Source: Pirellulales bacterium
Lineage (GTDB): Bacteria; Planctomycetota; Planctomycetia; Pirellulales; S012-138
Reading direction: 5' to 3'
Length of the DNA stretch: 56,341 nucleotides
Assembly (NCBI GenBank): GCA_028066245.1
Contig: JALCBR010000014.1
Coordinates: 1-56,341 of the forward strand
Under the pieces are notes generated by a model that saw only the letters and a program-made list of their open reading frames with translations, ran no database searches and was not told the origin of the DNA. Positions 25,156-33,099 of the stretch are shown in pieces. Numbering within the stretch: position 1 is the stretch's first letter; every line of letters begins with the position of its first letter. The position numbers and the translations under genes are program-made.

Positions 25156-26409
25156 TTACTCGCGGCGAATGGGCGTATCCAGTGCATGCACTTGACGTGC
25201 TGTCACGTGCCTGGCGTTGAGTTCGGGCGAAAAGCCTCGGCTGCCTGTCACGCCAACATAGCGTCCCTCAAACGCTTGCAAGCGCAGTCCTGGAGCGGCG
25301 GTCAGGTACGATTGCAACTGGCCTGCTTCATCCAACAGCGCGTATTGAGCCGCGGATGTGTTCCGCGAACTTACCGGCGTGAGAATTCCCATGGCGTCGT
25401 AGCGGGGCTCGACACTCCCGGAAACCAGAGTTGCTGGTCCCGTCAATGGTCGCGAGGTCGTTGCTGGATTGTTCTTTCCGGTCCGTCCTCGCTCTCCCGT
25501 TCCTGCAAGGGGTAACGGTTGCGTGGTCGAAGTTCCTTGCCTGCTCGCCACCAACACTCGGCGTTCGAGCCGCTCCTGCCGGCGTGCGAGATCTAGGAAT
25601 GTCTCAATCCTCTCAGCCAGGCGATTCGCAAGGCGAGTTTGCCGGGCATCCTGCGTTTGGTCCAAAACATCAGCCGCTCTGTCCGCTAAGTAAGCAAGGT
25701 CTTCTGACCCGGCTCCGTGGCATACGGCGTCGGAAAGTTCCATATTGATCGCTTCAATCTCTTCAGCGGGCGTGCGCGCTGACCACTGCGAGTGGCCAAA
25801 GCTGGAACGTCGATTGTCGTCTTTGGTGGAAAGACCGGATGTGGCGGAGTCCTCCGTTTCGGCTCGGCGAACATCCGTCGCTCGAATCCAGCGGAATTCG
25901 CCAGCCGGCGGCGCGATCTTTGTCCATTCCGGATCGGACGGACTGTGGCCGAGTACATAGACCTCTTCGTCCCGTTTCAGTTCCACCTGCCAGACGTCCC
26001 GGTCCGGCGTCAGCTGGGAGCCAACTTGCGAGATCACTCCACTCCGACGTACGTAAGCCTTGGCAAGACCACCGCGCTCGTCCGACTGCGTTGCAGCGGT
26101 TTCACGTTGGATATCTTCAGAGCGGAGCCAACTGAAACTCCCCTCCGGCGGCCGGATGGCCAGCCACCCGGACTGTTCGCCAAAGACTTGCACGCGTGCC
26201 CCGTGGCGAATCGGTTGGGTGGCGTAGTACTCGCGGCCAGGACCGCTGCGCACTTCAGCATTCTGGGAAATGACAACCGCCTGATAGGATTGCTCAGATA
26301 CGCTCTGCGCGGTTTCGTCCTGACCGAGAGCGTCTTGAGTTGGCGTCAAGAAAACAGCCAAACTCCACAAGACACAAAACCCAATTGTCAGCAATGCGCG
26401 CAGTGCCAT
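25156..26409 (-). CDS. secreted protein with two SH3b-like domains
   Basis: 417 residues from ATG 26409 (MALRALLTIGFCVLWSLAVFL), chosen to start at the signal peptide. Mature residues ~45-105 form a bacterial SH3 domain (VVISQNAEVRSGPGREYYATQPIRHGARVQVFGEQSGWLAI), and a second lies at ~120-185 (AYVRRSGVISQVGSQLTPDRDVWQVELKRDEEVYVLG). A helical region with coiled-coil character follows, then a Thr/Ser/Pro linker and a C-terminal beta strand domain. SH3b repeats often bind cell-wall peptides. In planctomycetes such proteins are periplasmic, with unknown targets. It heads a possible transcript with the two small lipoprotein genes. Confidence 0.75.
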   Translation of the reverse strand: MALRALLTIGFCVLWSLAVFLTPTQDALGQDETAQSVSEQSYQAVVISQNAEVRSGPGREYYATQPIRHGARVQVFGEQSGWLAIRPPEGSFSWLRSEDIQRETAATQSDERGGLAKAYVRRSGVISQVGSQLTPDRDVWQVELKRDEEVYVLGHSPSDPEWTKIAPPAGEFRWIRATDVRRAETEDSATSGLSTKDDNRRSSFGHSQWSARTPAEEIEAINMELSDAVCHGAGSEDLAYLADRAADVLDQTQDARQTRLANRLAERIETFLDLARRQERLERRVLVASRQGTSTTQPLPLAGTGERGRTGKNNPATTSRPLTGPATLVSGSVEPRYDAMGILTPVSSRNTSAAQYALLDEAGQLQSYLTAAPGLRLQAFEGRYVGVTGSRGFSPELNARHVTARQVHALDTPIRRE

Positions 26410-26668
26410 ACCACATGCCGTCCTTGAGAAGGCCACGTTAAACTCGCGCAGGTTGCGCGCGAAAAGAGAAGACAAGGGCGGCTAATACTCAAATCACCGG
26501 CGTGTGACAAGCTGAATTTGTCCCCGCAAACGAGGCCGAACCCGCCGAGTTCAAAGCGTGTCGTCAATTGCGCCCCATTCACCGTTTCGACCCGGGTTGA
26601 TCTTTGATGGGCCTTGCCCAGGAACCAAGCAGACCGCTATCATCGGAACGTCAGGCACTCGCGCTGAT

Positions 26669-26750
26669 GGAGGGTATGCGAATGGCTAGCGGCCGCACTG
26701 GAAATGCGGTGCCGGGAAACCGGTTGCGGGTTCGACTCCCGTGCCCTCCG
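26669..26750 (+). tRNA. tRNA-Ser(GGA)
   Basis: Acceptor strands GGAGGGT and GCCCTCC pair, with discriminator G at 26750. The anticodon arm CCGCA-CTGGAAA-TGCGG gives anticodon GGA (UCC codons). A long variable arm (CCGG, AAA, CCGG) and a T arm with TTCGACT follow. CCA is not encoded. The D arm is short and the position-8 base looks unusual, so a scan should confirm it. An antisense frame here gives a peptide (VEPATGFPAPHFQCGR) well known as a false gene over tRNA-Ser. Confidence 0.9.
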
Positions 26751-27011
26751 CTTGATAACACACTGCCGTCGAAAATCTTTGGCAGATTAGGATTTGCGCC
26801 GTGCGGAGTCTCCGCAGGGGTGGAAGTGGCTTGGCACTCTTGAGGGGTGAACTTTTCGGAGTTTGCCGAGTGTGGCCTCCAAAGCGGTGACGGTGCGAGC
26901 AGCCGCCGCGCGAAGAAGACTCCTTAGCTTCGCGAATGCCAGTTTGATCGGTTTCAATTCTGATAGAATCGGGAATCGCGCAGGGGCCTCCGTATCTAAT
27001 AAAACAAGCCG

Positions 27012-27683
27012 ATGAAGTATGGAGTCTCGTTCGCAATTCTCGCTGCGCTAATTGCGTATTACTCGATTCGAAGTGGTGGTTGGCTGATCCTATTACTGTG
27101 GCCTGCGGCATCTTTCACGATAATAGCAGTGGCTTACTTCGGCGTTGGGCCTTCAGTGTTTGGCAAGCGTGAAAACGGGACGCTTTCAATCGGACAGGCG
27201 ATCTTGCTCGCACCCTTTCTTGCATATCTCACGGTTGTATGGCATGCGATTCGGTTCGTGTCACGCGAACCTGCTTTCAATCAACTTGTCGACGACGTCT
27301 ATATCGGACGCCGTCTATTATCGCGTGAACGTCCGTCGGATTTCGATCATATCGTCGATCTAACATGTGAATTCGTTGAGCCGGACGCATTACGATCATC
27401 CGGCTATATTTCATTTCCAACATTAGACGGCCACTATCCGGATACCAGCACGCTCTTGGCGCGTGTTGCTCGCGTGGCTGAACTTGACGGCACTGTCTAC
27501 ATTCATTGCGCCCAAGGGCATGGTCGCACCGCAACACTTGCTATTGCCTATTTGATTCGACAGGGGATTTCTTCCACGGTTGATGATGCCGTAGCATATG
27601 TGCTCGAACGCAGGCCGGACGCACACCTCAATCGATCCCAGTACCGAATGCTCTGTTCGGCATATGGATGTGAGAATAAGTAG
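27012..27683 (+). CDS. membrane-anchored dual-specificity protein phosphatase
   Basis: 223 residues. Three or so N-terminal hydrophobic segments (VSFAILAALIAYYSI, WLILLLWPAASFTIIAVAYF, AILLAPFLAYLTVVWHAI) anchor the protein. The catalytic domain (~90-220) has DDVYIGRRL, a general-acid loop near GHYPD, and the P-loop His-Cys-Ala-Gln-Gly-His-Gly-Arg-Thr, matching HCx5R(S/T). It should remove phosphate from Ser/Thr/Tyr proteins or from small phosphorylated compounds. A ribosome-binding site is not evident. It lies just after tRNA-Ser and may be monocistronic; 26751-27011 shows nothing. Confidence 0.85.
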   Translation: MKYGVSFAILAALIAYYSIRSGGWLILLLWPAASFTIIAVAYFGVGPSVFGKRENGTLSIGQAILLAPFLAYLTVVWHAIRFVSREPAFNQLVDDVYIGRRLLSRERPSDFDHIVDLTCEFVEPDALRSSGYISFPTLDGHYPDTSTLLARVARVAELDGTVYIHCAQGHGRTATLAIAYLIRQGISSTVDDAVAYVLERRPDAHLNRSQYRMLCSAYGCENK

Positions 27684-27866
27684 TTCGTGGTGGCCTGACG
27701 ATTTCCCCGCGGATGTCAGTGCTTCTGCTCCCTCGTTCTGTTTGCTTGGGAGCCAATGCTCAACTCGTGGCGAGATCGTTCTGGTGATCAAAGGTGCAAG
27801 AAAGCCTGTGGTTCCCGCGCGTCCGGCATTGCACCGTCCAATTCTCCCGTTTAAGGAACAGTCTCC

Positions 27867-28145
27867 ATGTGTCGAAACATCAAGACGCTCTTCAACTTTG
27901 ATCCGCCGGCGACAGAGGAAGAGATCCGGGCCGCCAGCCTGCAATTCGTTCGCAAGTTGAGTGGTTTCAACAAACCTTCCCAAGCTAACCAACATGTTTT
28001 CGAGGAAGCGATCGAGTCCGTAACCGATGCAGCAAGGCGACTGCTTTCGGCATTGGTCACCAACACCGCGCCCAAGAACCGAGAGGTGGAAGCGGAGAAG
28101 GCTCGCGCACGAACTGCCAAACGATTTGGCGCAAGGGCCTCCTAA
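27867..28145 (+). CDS. DUF2277 family protein
   Basis: 92 residues. The family is short and recognised by its start, MCRNIKTLFNFDPPATEEEI, followed by RAASLQFVRKLSGFNKPSQAN, and later helices with LLSALVTN. All of these are present in order. Cytoplasmic, helical, function unknown. It starts 184 bp after the phosphatase, so linkage is doubtful. The frame 27684-27866 in between shows nothing. Confidence 0.85.
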   Translation: MCRNIKTLFNFDPPATEEEIRAASLQFVRKLSGFNKPSQANQHVFEEAIESVTDAARRLLSALVTNTAPKNREVEAEKARARTAKRFGARAS

Positions 28146-28243
28146 CGCTGGGCCGGTCCGAAGACGAAACCGGCAATACCAATGATGCCCGCGCGCTGCG
28201 ACTCAGCGGCTCCTTCAATGAGCGCGCAGGCTACTGCTCATGG

Positions 28244-28267
28244 CGCACTGCTGGGCAAGCCGGAGTG
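28244..28267. repeat. degenerate single REP copy
   Basis: CGCACTGCTGGGCAAGCC and the following GGAGTG match the REP arm at 22300-22331 except for a few substitutions and small gaps. It lies between DUF2277 and the convergent triple-domain gene. Confidence 0.5.
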
Positions 28268-28302
28268 ACGTCTGACAAAAGCAAGACTCGCTTGATCTAG
28301 TT

Positions 28303-29001
28303 CTAACTTTGTCGCGAGCCGGAACCTTGTCTTGAGCCTGATCCCTGTTGCGATGTGGCTTTCGCCGGAATGGCGTATTTCTTGGGGTTGGCCAGGAACA
28401 TCTTCTGTTGTTCTTCACCGGGAAAGAGATATCGCATTCCGTCGTAGAGCACTGTGAAGTCCGCACTCCCGGCAACGTCCTTTTTCATCTCAATGCGGCA
28501 TACGGAGCAGTTGCCTTCAAAAGCCAGATCCGCGTTGGCATATTTATCTGGGTTGGCCAAGAACTCCTTTTGCAACTCTTCGTTAGGGAAGAGATAGAGT
28601 CGCTTTTCACGCAGCGCGGAGAAGCGAATGTTGCCCGGCACGCGCTTGCCCATGTTGACCATACAGACTGTGCAATCTCCGCCTGCAACAGGTACGTATT
28701 TGGCTGGATCCGCTTTGAACATGTCGAGCTGTTCCTGGCCGGGAAACGCGTATCGCTTCCCGTCGTACGTGGCAACAAATTCACTGGTTCCCTTGACCCA
28801 CTTCTGCATTTCCACGATGCAGACCGGACAATAGCCTTCCAGGCCCCATGGCGCTTGGTTGGTTTGCACAACGCGGGTTCCCGATTGCGGCGGAGCGGCG
28901 CGTCTGCCGGACTGTGCGAAAACGTTAGTGTCTTGCGAGATCACACCGGCCAGCAAAACCGCAGTGATGATGGGGAGCAAACGGCGATGAATGAAAGGCA
29001 T
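28303..29001 (-). CDS. secreted protein with three YHS-like metal-binding repeats
   Basis: 232 residues. Signal peptide MPFIHRRLLPIITAVLLAGVIS. Three tandem repeats of ~57 residues at ~55-110, ~110-165 and ~165-220. Each begins G-x-C-x-VC-x2-[EN]M (CPVCIVEM, CTVCMVNM, CSVCRIEM), then a beta hairpin (RYAFPGQEQLDMF, LYLFPNEELQKEF, RYLFPGEEQQKMF), then a turn (NPxKYA/V). This is a YHS-domain-like fold with two Cys per unit, known to bind metals in several families. It is adjacent to mntR and may store or sense metal in the periplasm. The C-terminus is a Gln/Ser/Gly tail. Start ATG 29001. Confidence 0.75.
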   Translation of the reverse strand: MPFIHRRLLPIITAVLLAGVISQDTNVFAQSGRRAAPPQSGTRVVQTNQAPWGLEGYCPVCIVEMQKWVKGTSEFVATYDGKRYAFPGQEQLDMFKADPAKYVPVAGGDCTVCMVNMGKRVPGNIRFSALREKRLYLFPNEELQKEFLANPDKYANADLAFEGNCSVCRIEMKKDVAGSADFTVLYDGMRYLFPGEEQQKMFLANPKKYAIPAKATSQQGSGSRQGSGSRQS

Positions 29002-29219
29002 GATTGTCTCCTACGCTGTTTCCGGAAGGTGATTCGATCGAAATGAAGTGAGGCACGCTTTGATGACACTCAAGACGGGCTGCGGCCCAATAGCTTACTC
29101 GGAAAAGGCCCGAAGCGAGAGCAATCGCCATCTTGTGTGAGCTAAGCCACGTGCGGCAAAAAAAGCGCTCGCTCAATGTGTCCACGCTCACGCACGGAAA
29201 TCCGTTGATGGAGTTTGTG

Positions 29220-29663
29220 TCAGAGTTTTCGCCCTGCCGTAACTTCCTTGAATCGCCGCAGCGTCGCGGGGCTGACATGATGCTCAATCCCTTCGGCGTC
29301 AATCGCAGCCGTAGCTTCATCAATCCCTAACGAAAGCAGGAACTGGTACACGATTTCGTGTCGCTCCTTGCATTGGGCAGCCAGCCGAGAGCCTTTCCGT
29401 GTGAGCGTAATCGGGCGATAGGGCTGCGTGCGAAGCAAGCCATTTTTCTGCAAACGATCCACAATCCGGTTCACCGTCACGTGGCTTACAGCGAAGCGTT
29501 CGGCCAAGTCCTTGACCCGGCACGTCTCCTGCTGAGCGAGAATGTCGGCCACCGCCTCGACGTAGTCCTCGGCCGTCTCAGAGGCGTGGTCGCTCCGCGT
29601 TCGGCGGTGCGGCTCAGAATTCGTTGCAGTGTTCAATGTCTGTGGCGCCTCGTGCGAGAACAT
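29220..29663 (-). CDS. mntR: MntR, Mn-responsive DtxR-family repressor
   Basis: 147 residues from ATG 29663 (a GTG lies 6 nt upstream). Winged helix-turn-helix then a short dimerization domain, as in MntR, without the SH3 domain of larger DtxR proteins. By eye alignment to Bacillus MntR the metal ligands are present: AEDYVEAV gives D8 and E11, RHEIVYQF gives H77, and AEGIEHH gives E99, E102 and H103. It should repress Mn uptake when Mn is ample. It is divergent from the transporter operon; two palindromes lie between them. This is a free repressor additional to the two domains fused to permeases below. Confidence 0.85.
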   Translation of the reverse strand: MFSHEAPQTLNTATNSEPHRRTRSDHASETAEDYVEAVADILAQQETCRVKDLAERFAVSHVTVNRIVDRLQKNGLLRTQPYRPITLTRKGSRLAAQCKERHEIVYQFLLSLGIDEATAAIDAEGIEHHVSPATLRRFKEVTAGRKL

Positions 29664-29704
29664 CTTCACGTACCCGATTGGCTCATCTTATGGCATTGAC
29701 ACTG

Positions 29705-29751
29705 TTGTAGCAATGGCTACAATACACCATGAATTGTAGCACGTGCTACAT
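29705..29751. promoter_or_regulatory. two MntR-type operators in the mntR/transporter intergenic region
   Basis: TTGTAGC-AATG-GCTACAA (29705-29722) is a perfect 7+4+7 palindrome, and TTGTAGC-ACGT-GCTACAT (29734-29751) differs by one end base. They start 29 bp apart, close to three helical turns. The half-site resembles the known MntR site AACATAGC-N4-GCTATGTT. An ATG at 29729, in frame with the binding-protein gene, lies between and into the operators, which argues against it as the start of that gene. Confidence 0.75.
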
Positions 29752-29788
29752 TCGTGAAGAACCCCTTTGCAGAAATAGGCTTTTAGCC

Positions 29789-30802
29789 ATGAATAGGCTC
29801 ATTGTTGGTTGCTTGATGATCGCGGTTTGCGCGGGATGCAGTTCATCTGACCCTGCTGCGGACTCTTCGTCTGCAGACGGCATGGCAGAGTACAACGGAA
29901 GCTATCCCATCAACGCGATCGCTACGGTGGGCATGGTGGCGGACATCGTGCGCAACGTCGGCGGAGACCACGTCAACGTCAGCCAACTGATGGGGGCTGG
30001 TGTTGATCCGCATCTCTACAAAGCCACACGCGATGATGTGCTTTCCATCATGGACAGTGACATTGTCTTTTATTCGGGGCTGATGCTGGAAGGCAAGATG
30101 GCAGATACATTCATTCGCGTTGGTCGTAGCAAGCCGGTTTATGCGGTGACCGAACTGATTGATGAAACCGATCTGCTGGAGCCCGAGGAGATGGAAGGGC
30201 ATCATGACCCGCACGTATGGATGGACGTTTCCGCCTGGTCAAAATGTGTGGATGCGGTGGCACAATCGCTTGGTGAGTTTGATCCCAGTCATGCGGATGA
30301 CTACGCGAAGAACGCCCGAGCCTATCAGCAACAACTGACCCAGTTGCACGCGTACGGCGTCAAGTCCATTGGCTCCATCCCAACAGGCAAGCGTGTGCTG
30401 GTCACCTCGCATGATGCGTTCAATTATTTCGGCCGTGCCTACGGTCTGGACGTCATGGGGGTTCAGGGGATCTCCACCGAGTCCGAAGCCGGATTGAAAC
30501 GGATCGTTGAACTTGTTGACATGCTGGTCACGCGCGATGTGCGAGCTGTGTTTGTTGAGAGCAGTGTTTCGCGGAAGAGCATTGAATCATTGCTGGAGGG
30601 CGCGGCGGCGCGAGATCACTCAGTTGTTGTCGGTGGCGAGCTCTTTTCCGATGCTATGGGCCCTGCGGGAACTTATGAGGGCACATACATCGGCATGCTC
30701 GACCACAATATCACGCTTGTGACAAGAGCGCTGGGAGGCGACGCCCCCGCTGGCGGCATGCAAGGGAAGCTGACGTCTCATGACATTTCCCCTGCTCAGT
30801 AA
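29789..30802 (+). CDS. Mn/Zn ABC transporter substrate-binding lipoprotein
   Basis: 337 residues from ATG 29789; the in-frame ATG 29729 would put coding sequence over the operators. Signal with lipobox VCAGC, so anchored to the outer leaflet. The cluster A-1 (TroA/ZnuA/PsaA) fold is visible: ATVGMVADIVRNVGGDHVNVSQLMGAGVDPHLYKAT, VFYSGLMLEGKM, HHDPHVWMDV (metal-binding His), VTSHDAFNYFGRAYGL (His/Asp) and ISTESEAG. The His-rich loop between the domains is short (EGHHDPHVW), which favours Mn or Fe over Zn. It is the first gene of the operon, 15 bp before the ATPase gene. Confidence 0.9.
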   Translation: MNRLIVGCLMIAVCAGCSSSDPAADSSSADGMAEYNGSYPINAIATVGMVADIVRNVGGDHVNVSQLMGAGVDPHLYKATRDDVLSIMDSDIVFYSGLMLEGKMADTFIRVGRSKPVYAVTELIDETDLLEPEEMEGHHDPHVWMDVSAWSKCVDAVAQSLGEFDPSHADDYAKNARAYQQQLTQLHAYGVKSIGSIPTGKRVLVTSHDAFNYFGRAYGLDVMGVQGISTESEAGLKRIVELVDMLVTRDVRAVFVESSVSRKSIESLLEGAAARDHSVVVGGELFSDAMGPAGTYEGTYIGMLDHNITLVTRALGGDAPAGGMQGKLTSHDISPAQ

Positions 30803-30817
30803 CTCACCCGCCCGAAC

Positions 30818-31630
30818 ATGGCATCCCCCAGCCAACCATCGACTGAAGTGGCAATACCCGGCGGTGACTCCGTCCCGCTCTCCGTCTACGATCTGACTGT
30901 GGCCTATCACCGCAAGCCAGTGATTTGGGATATCGGATTTGATGTTCCCGCCGGATCGTTGGTTGGTATTGTTGGGCCAAACGGCGCCGGCAAAAGCACA
31001 CTGTTGAAAGCCGTGATGGATTTGATCCCCCGCGCGTCTGGGCGGGTGCGCGTCTTCGGTAAGCCTTATCGCGAGAATCGGCATCGGGTTGGTTACGTTC
31101 CGCAGCGGGAAAGCGTGGATTGGGATTTCCCCGTCGATGCTCTCGATGTCGTCACGATGGGACTATATGGGAAGATCGGCTGGCTACGTCCTGTGGGGAA
31201 GCAGCACCGAGATGCGGCCATGGAAGCGCTCGAACGGGTCGGCATCGCCGAGCTGGCGCATCGCCAGATCAGTCAACTTTCCGGAGGTCAGCAGCAGCGG
31301 GCGTTTCTCGCCCGCGCGCTCGTGCAAGATGCGGACTTGTATTTGATGGATGAGCCCTTTGCTGCCGTTGATGCGGCCACGGAAAAGGCGATCGTCGATA
31401 TTCTCCGCGAGATGAAATCCCGCGGGAAGACGGCCATCGTGATTCACCATGACCTGCAAACGGTGCCTGAGTATTTTGACCATGCCGTGCTGTTGAACAT
31501 GCGAATTGTCGCGCACGGGCCGATGGACGAGGTGTTCACGCAGGAGAATTTGCAGAAGACCTATGGCGGGCGTTTGACGCTATTGGAAGAAGTTTCAGAA
31601 GCGATGCGTCGGCGGGAGCGTTCCCTATGA
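30818..31630 (+). CDS. Mn/Zn ABC transporter ATP-binding protein
   Basis: 270 residues. Walker A GPNGAGKST, Q-loop VPQRESVDWDFP, signature LSGGQQQRAFLARAL, Walker B LYLMDEPFAAVD and H-loop IHHDL are all intact. VDWDFPVDALDVVTMG is typical of the metal-type (MntB/ZnuC/TroB) branch. The stop overlaps the start of the first permease gene (ATGA). It supplies energy to the two permeases that follow. Confidence 0.95.
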   Translation: MASPSQPSTEVAIPGGDSVPLSVYDLTVAYHRKPVIWDIGFDVPAGSLVGIVGPNGAGKSTLLKAVMDLIPRASGRVRVFGKPYRENRHRVGYVPQRESVDWDFPVDALDVVTMGLYGKIGWLRPVGKQHRDAAMEALERVGIAELAHRQISQLSGGQQQRAFLARALVQDADLYLMDEPFAAVDAATEKAIVDILREMKSRGKTAIVIHHDLQTVPEYFDHAVLLNMRIVAHGPMDEVFTQENLQKTYGGRLTLLEEVSEAMRRRERSL

Positions 31631-33099
31631 GTCGAACGCAGTTTTTCGTCGCTGTCTCTTGCACGCTGGCGATTGTGCTCGTCTTGGGAGTATGGCAATT
31701 CATCATGCCGTCCGAATCTGACTCCGGGCGGCCAACGTGGGACGAATGGACCCGTCTGCTGTTGTTGAAAGACTACAACACGCGAGTGGTCACACTGGGA
31801 GCGTCACTGCTGGGTTGCGCTGGCGGAATTGTGGGCAGTTTTACGCTGCTACGGAAGCGTGCCTTGATGGGAGACGCGTTGAGCCATGCCACGCTGCCGG
31901 GGATCGCCTTGGCTTTCATGGCGGCGAATGCACTGGGCATGTCGGGAAAGTCTCTGCCGGTGCTGCTGCTGGGCGCCGTGGCAACGGGACTGTTGGGCGT
32001 GGCCGCCATTCTCCTCATCCGCAATTTGACGCGATTGAAGGAAGACACGGCGTTGGGCGCTGTGCTGAGCGTGTTCTTTGGAGCGGGGGTTTCTCTGTTG
32101 GGAATGATTCAGCAAATGGAAACCGCCGCGGCGGCAGGGTTGAAGGGCTTCATCGATGGGAAAACTGCCTCGATGGGCATGCAGGATACAACGCTGATTA
32201 CAGTGACAGCGATCATCTGTATCGGTTGCTGCGTGGCGTTCTACAAACACTTCAAATTGCTGTGCTTTGACGAAGCGTTTGCGGCCGCGCAGGGATTTCG
32301 CGTGGTGGTTCTTGATATCGCGTTGATGGCCTTGGTGGTTGCCGTGTGCATTGTGGGCCTGCAGGCTGTGGGTTTGATCTTGATGATCGCCTTGTTGGTG
32401 ATTCCGGCGGCGGCGGCCAGGTTTTGGACGCAGCGCATGTCACGGATGGTTGTGATTGCCGCGGTATTGGGTGCCGTGGGCGGAATGGCTGGAGCGGGCG
32501 CTAGTGCTCTCTTCTCAAAGCTTCCCTCCGGCCCGATGATCGTTCTTGTGTACGCCGGGTTCTTTGTGATCAGTATGGTCTTTGGTCCTCAGCGCGGGCT
32601 GCTACTGCGTTGGCGCCGACGGGTACGGCTCAACCGCAGCATTGATCGCCAACACTTACTCCGTGCGATCTATGAAGTCCTCGATCTCTCCGGCCAGCGA
32701 AGCACCAAAGATGCACCGCCGTTTGCTACTGTTGCTCAGCTTCTCCGGCGTCGGAGTTGGTCGCCGTGGCGGCTTAAGCTGGCCATTGCCCGTGCCTGCC
32801 GCGCAGGCGATGTGCAGCAAATTAAAGAGCGAGTTGAATTGACGGAATCTGGGCTGGCAGAAGCCGCACGGTTGACGCGTCAGCATCGGCTCTGGGAGTT
32901 GTATCTGATCAACTACGCAGAGATCGCGCCCAGCCGAGTCGATCAGGATGCCGACGCAATCGAACATGTGCTAGAACCACAGATCGTGGCCCGACTAGAA
33001 TCGCTTCTAGCAAGTTCCCAATCTGAATTCCCAGAAAGCCCTCACGAGTTGGCTCCAGCGGAAAACGCTTTCCTGACGAGGGCCGCGCATGGAGCTTGA
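31627..33099 (+). CDS. ABC-3 metal permease fused to a DtxR-type domain (first)
   Basis: 490 residues. Residues ~1-320 are an ABC-3 family permease with ~9 membrane helices (RKRALMGDALSHATLPGIALAF is the family motif). Residues ~330-475 are cytoplasmic and look like a DtxR repressor: helix 1 RQHLLRAIYEVLDL, a winged helix (VAQLLRRRSWSPWRLKLAIARACRAGDVQQI...VELTESGLAEA), and a dimerization helix RQHRLWELYLINYAEI...DADAIEHVLEP. Of the MntR/DtxR ligands it keeps H420, E424, E446 and H447; the H98 and C102/E99 positions are Asp (D439, D443), and His343 is at the position of DtxR Met10. A ~40-residue tail ends the protein. The 3' end overlaps the next gene by 11 bp. It is a permease-repressor fusion like Chlamydia YtgC-R. 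Confidence 0.85.
   Translation: MSRTQFFVAVSCTLAIVLVLGVWQFIMPSESDSGRPTWDEWTRLLLLKDYNTRVVTLGASLLGCAGGIVGSFTLLRKRALMGDALSHATLPGIALAFMAANALGMSGKSLPVLLLGAVATGLLGVAAILLIRNLTRLKEDTALGAVLSVFFGAGVSLLGMIQQMETAAAAGLKGFIDGKTASMGMQDTTLITVTAIICIGCCVAFYKHFKLLCFDEAFAAAQGFRVVVLDIALMALVVAVCIVGLQAVGLILMIALLVIPAAAARFWTQRMSRMVVIAAVLGAVGGMAGAGASALFSKLPSGPMIVLVYAGFFVISMVFGPQRGLLLRWRRRVRLNRSIDRQHLLRAIYEVLDLSGQRSTKDAPPFATVAQLLRRRSWSPWRLKLAIARACRAGDVQQIKERVELTESGLAEAARLTRQHRLWELYLINYAEIAPSRVDQDADAIEHVLEPQIVARLESLLASSQSEFPESPHELAPAENAFLTRAAHGA

Noticed and set aside
26686-27111. Minus-strand open frame ending VEPATGFPAPHFQCGR
   Set aside because: This peptide is a known artefact of reading tRNA-Ser on the wrong strand; the plus strand holds the tRNA.
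29729-29788. Upstream ATG 29729 as start of the binding-protein gene
   Set aside because: It would place coding sequence over the operator and give a poor N-terminus; ATG 29789 begins directly with a lipoprotein signal.
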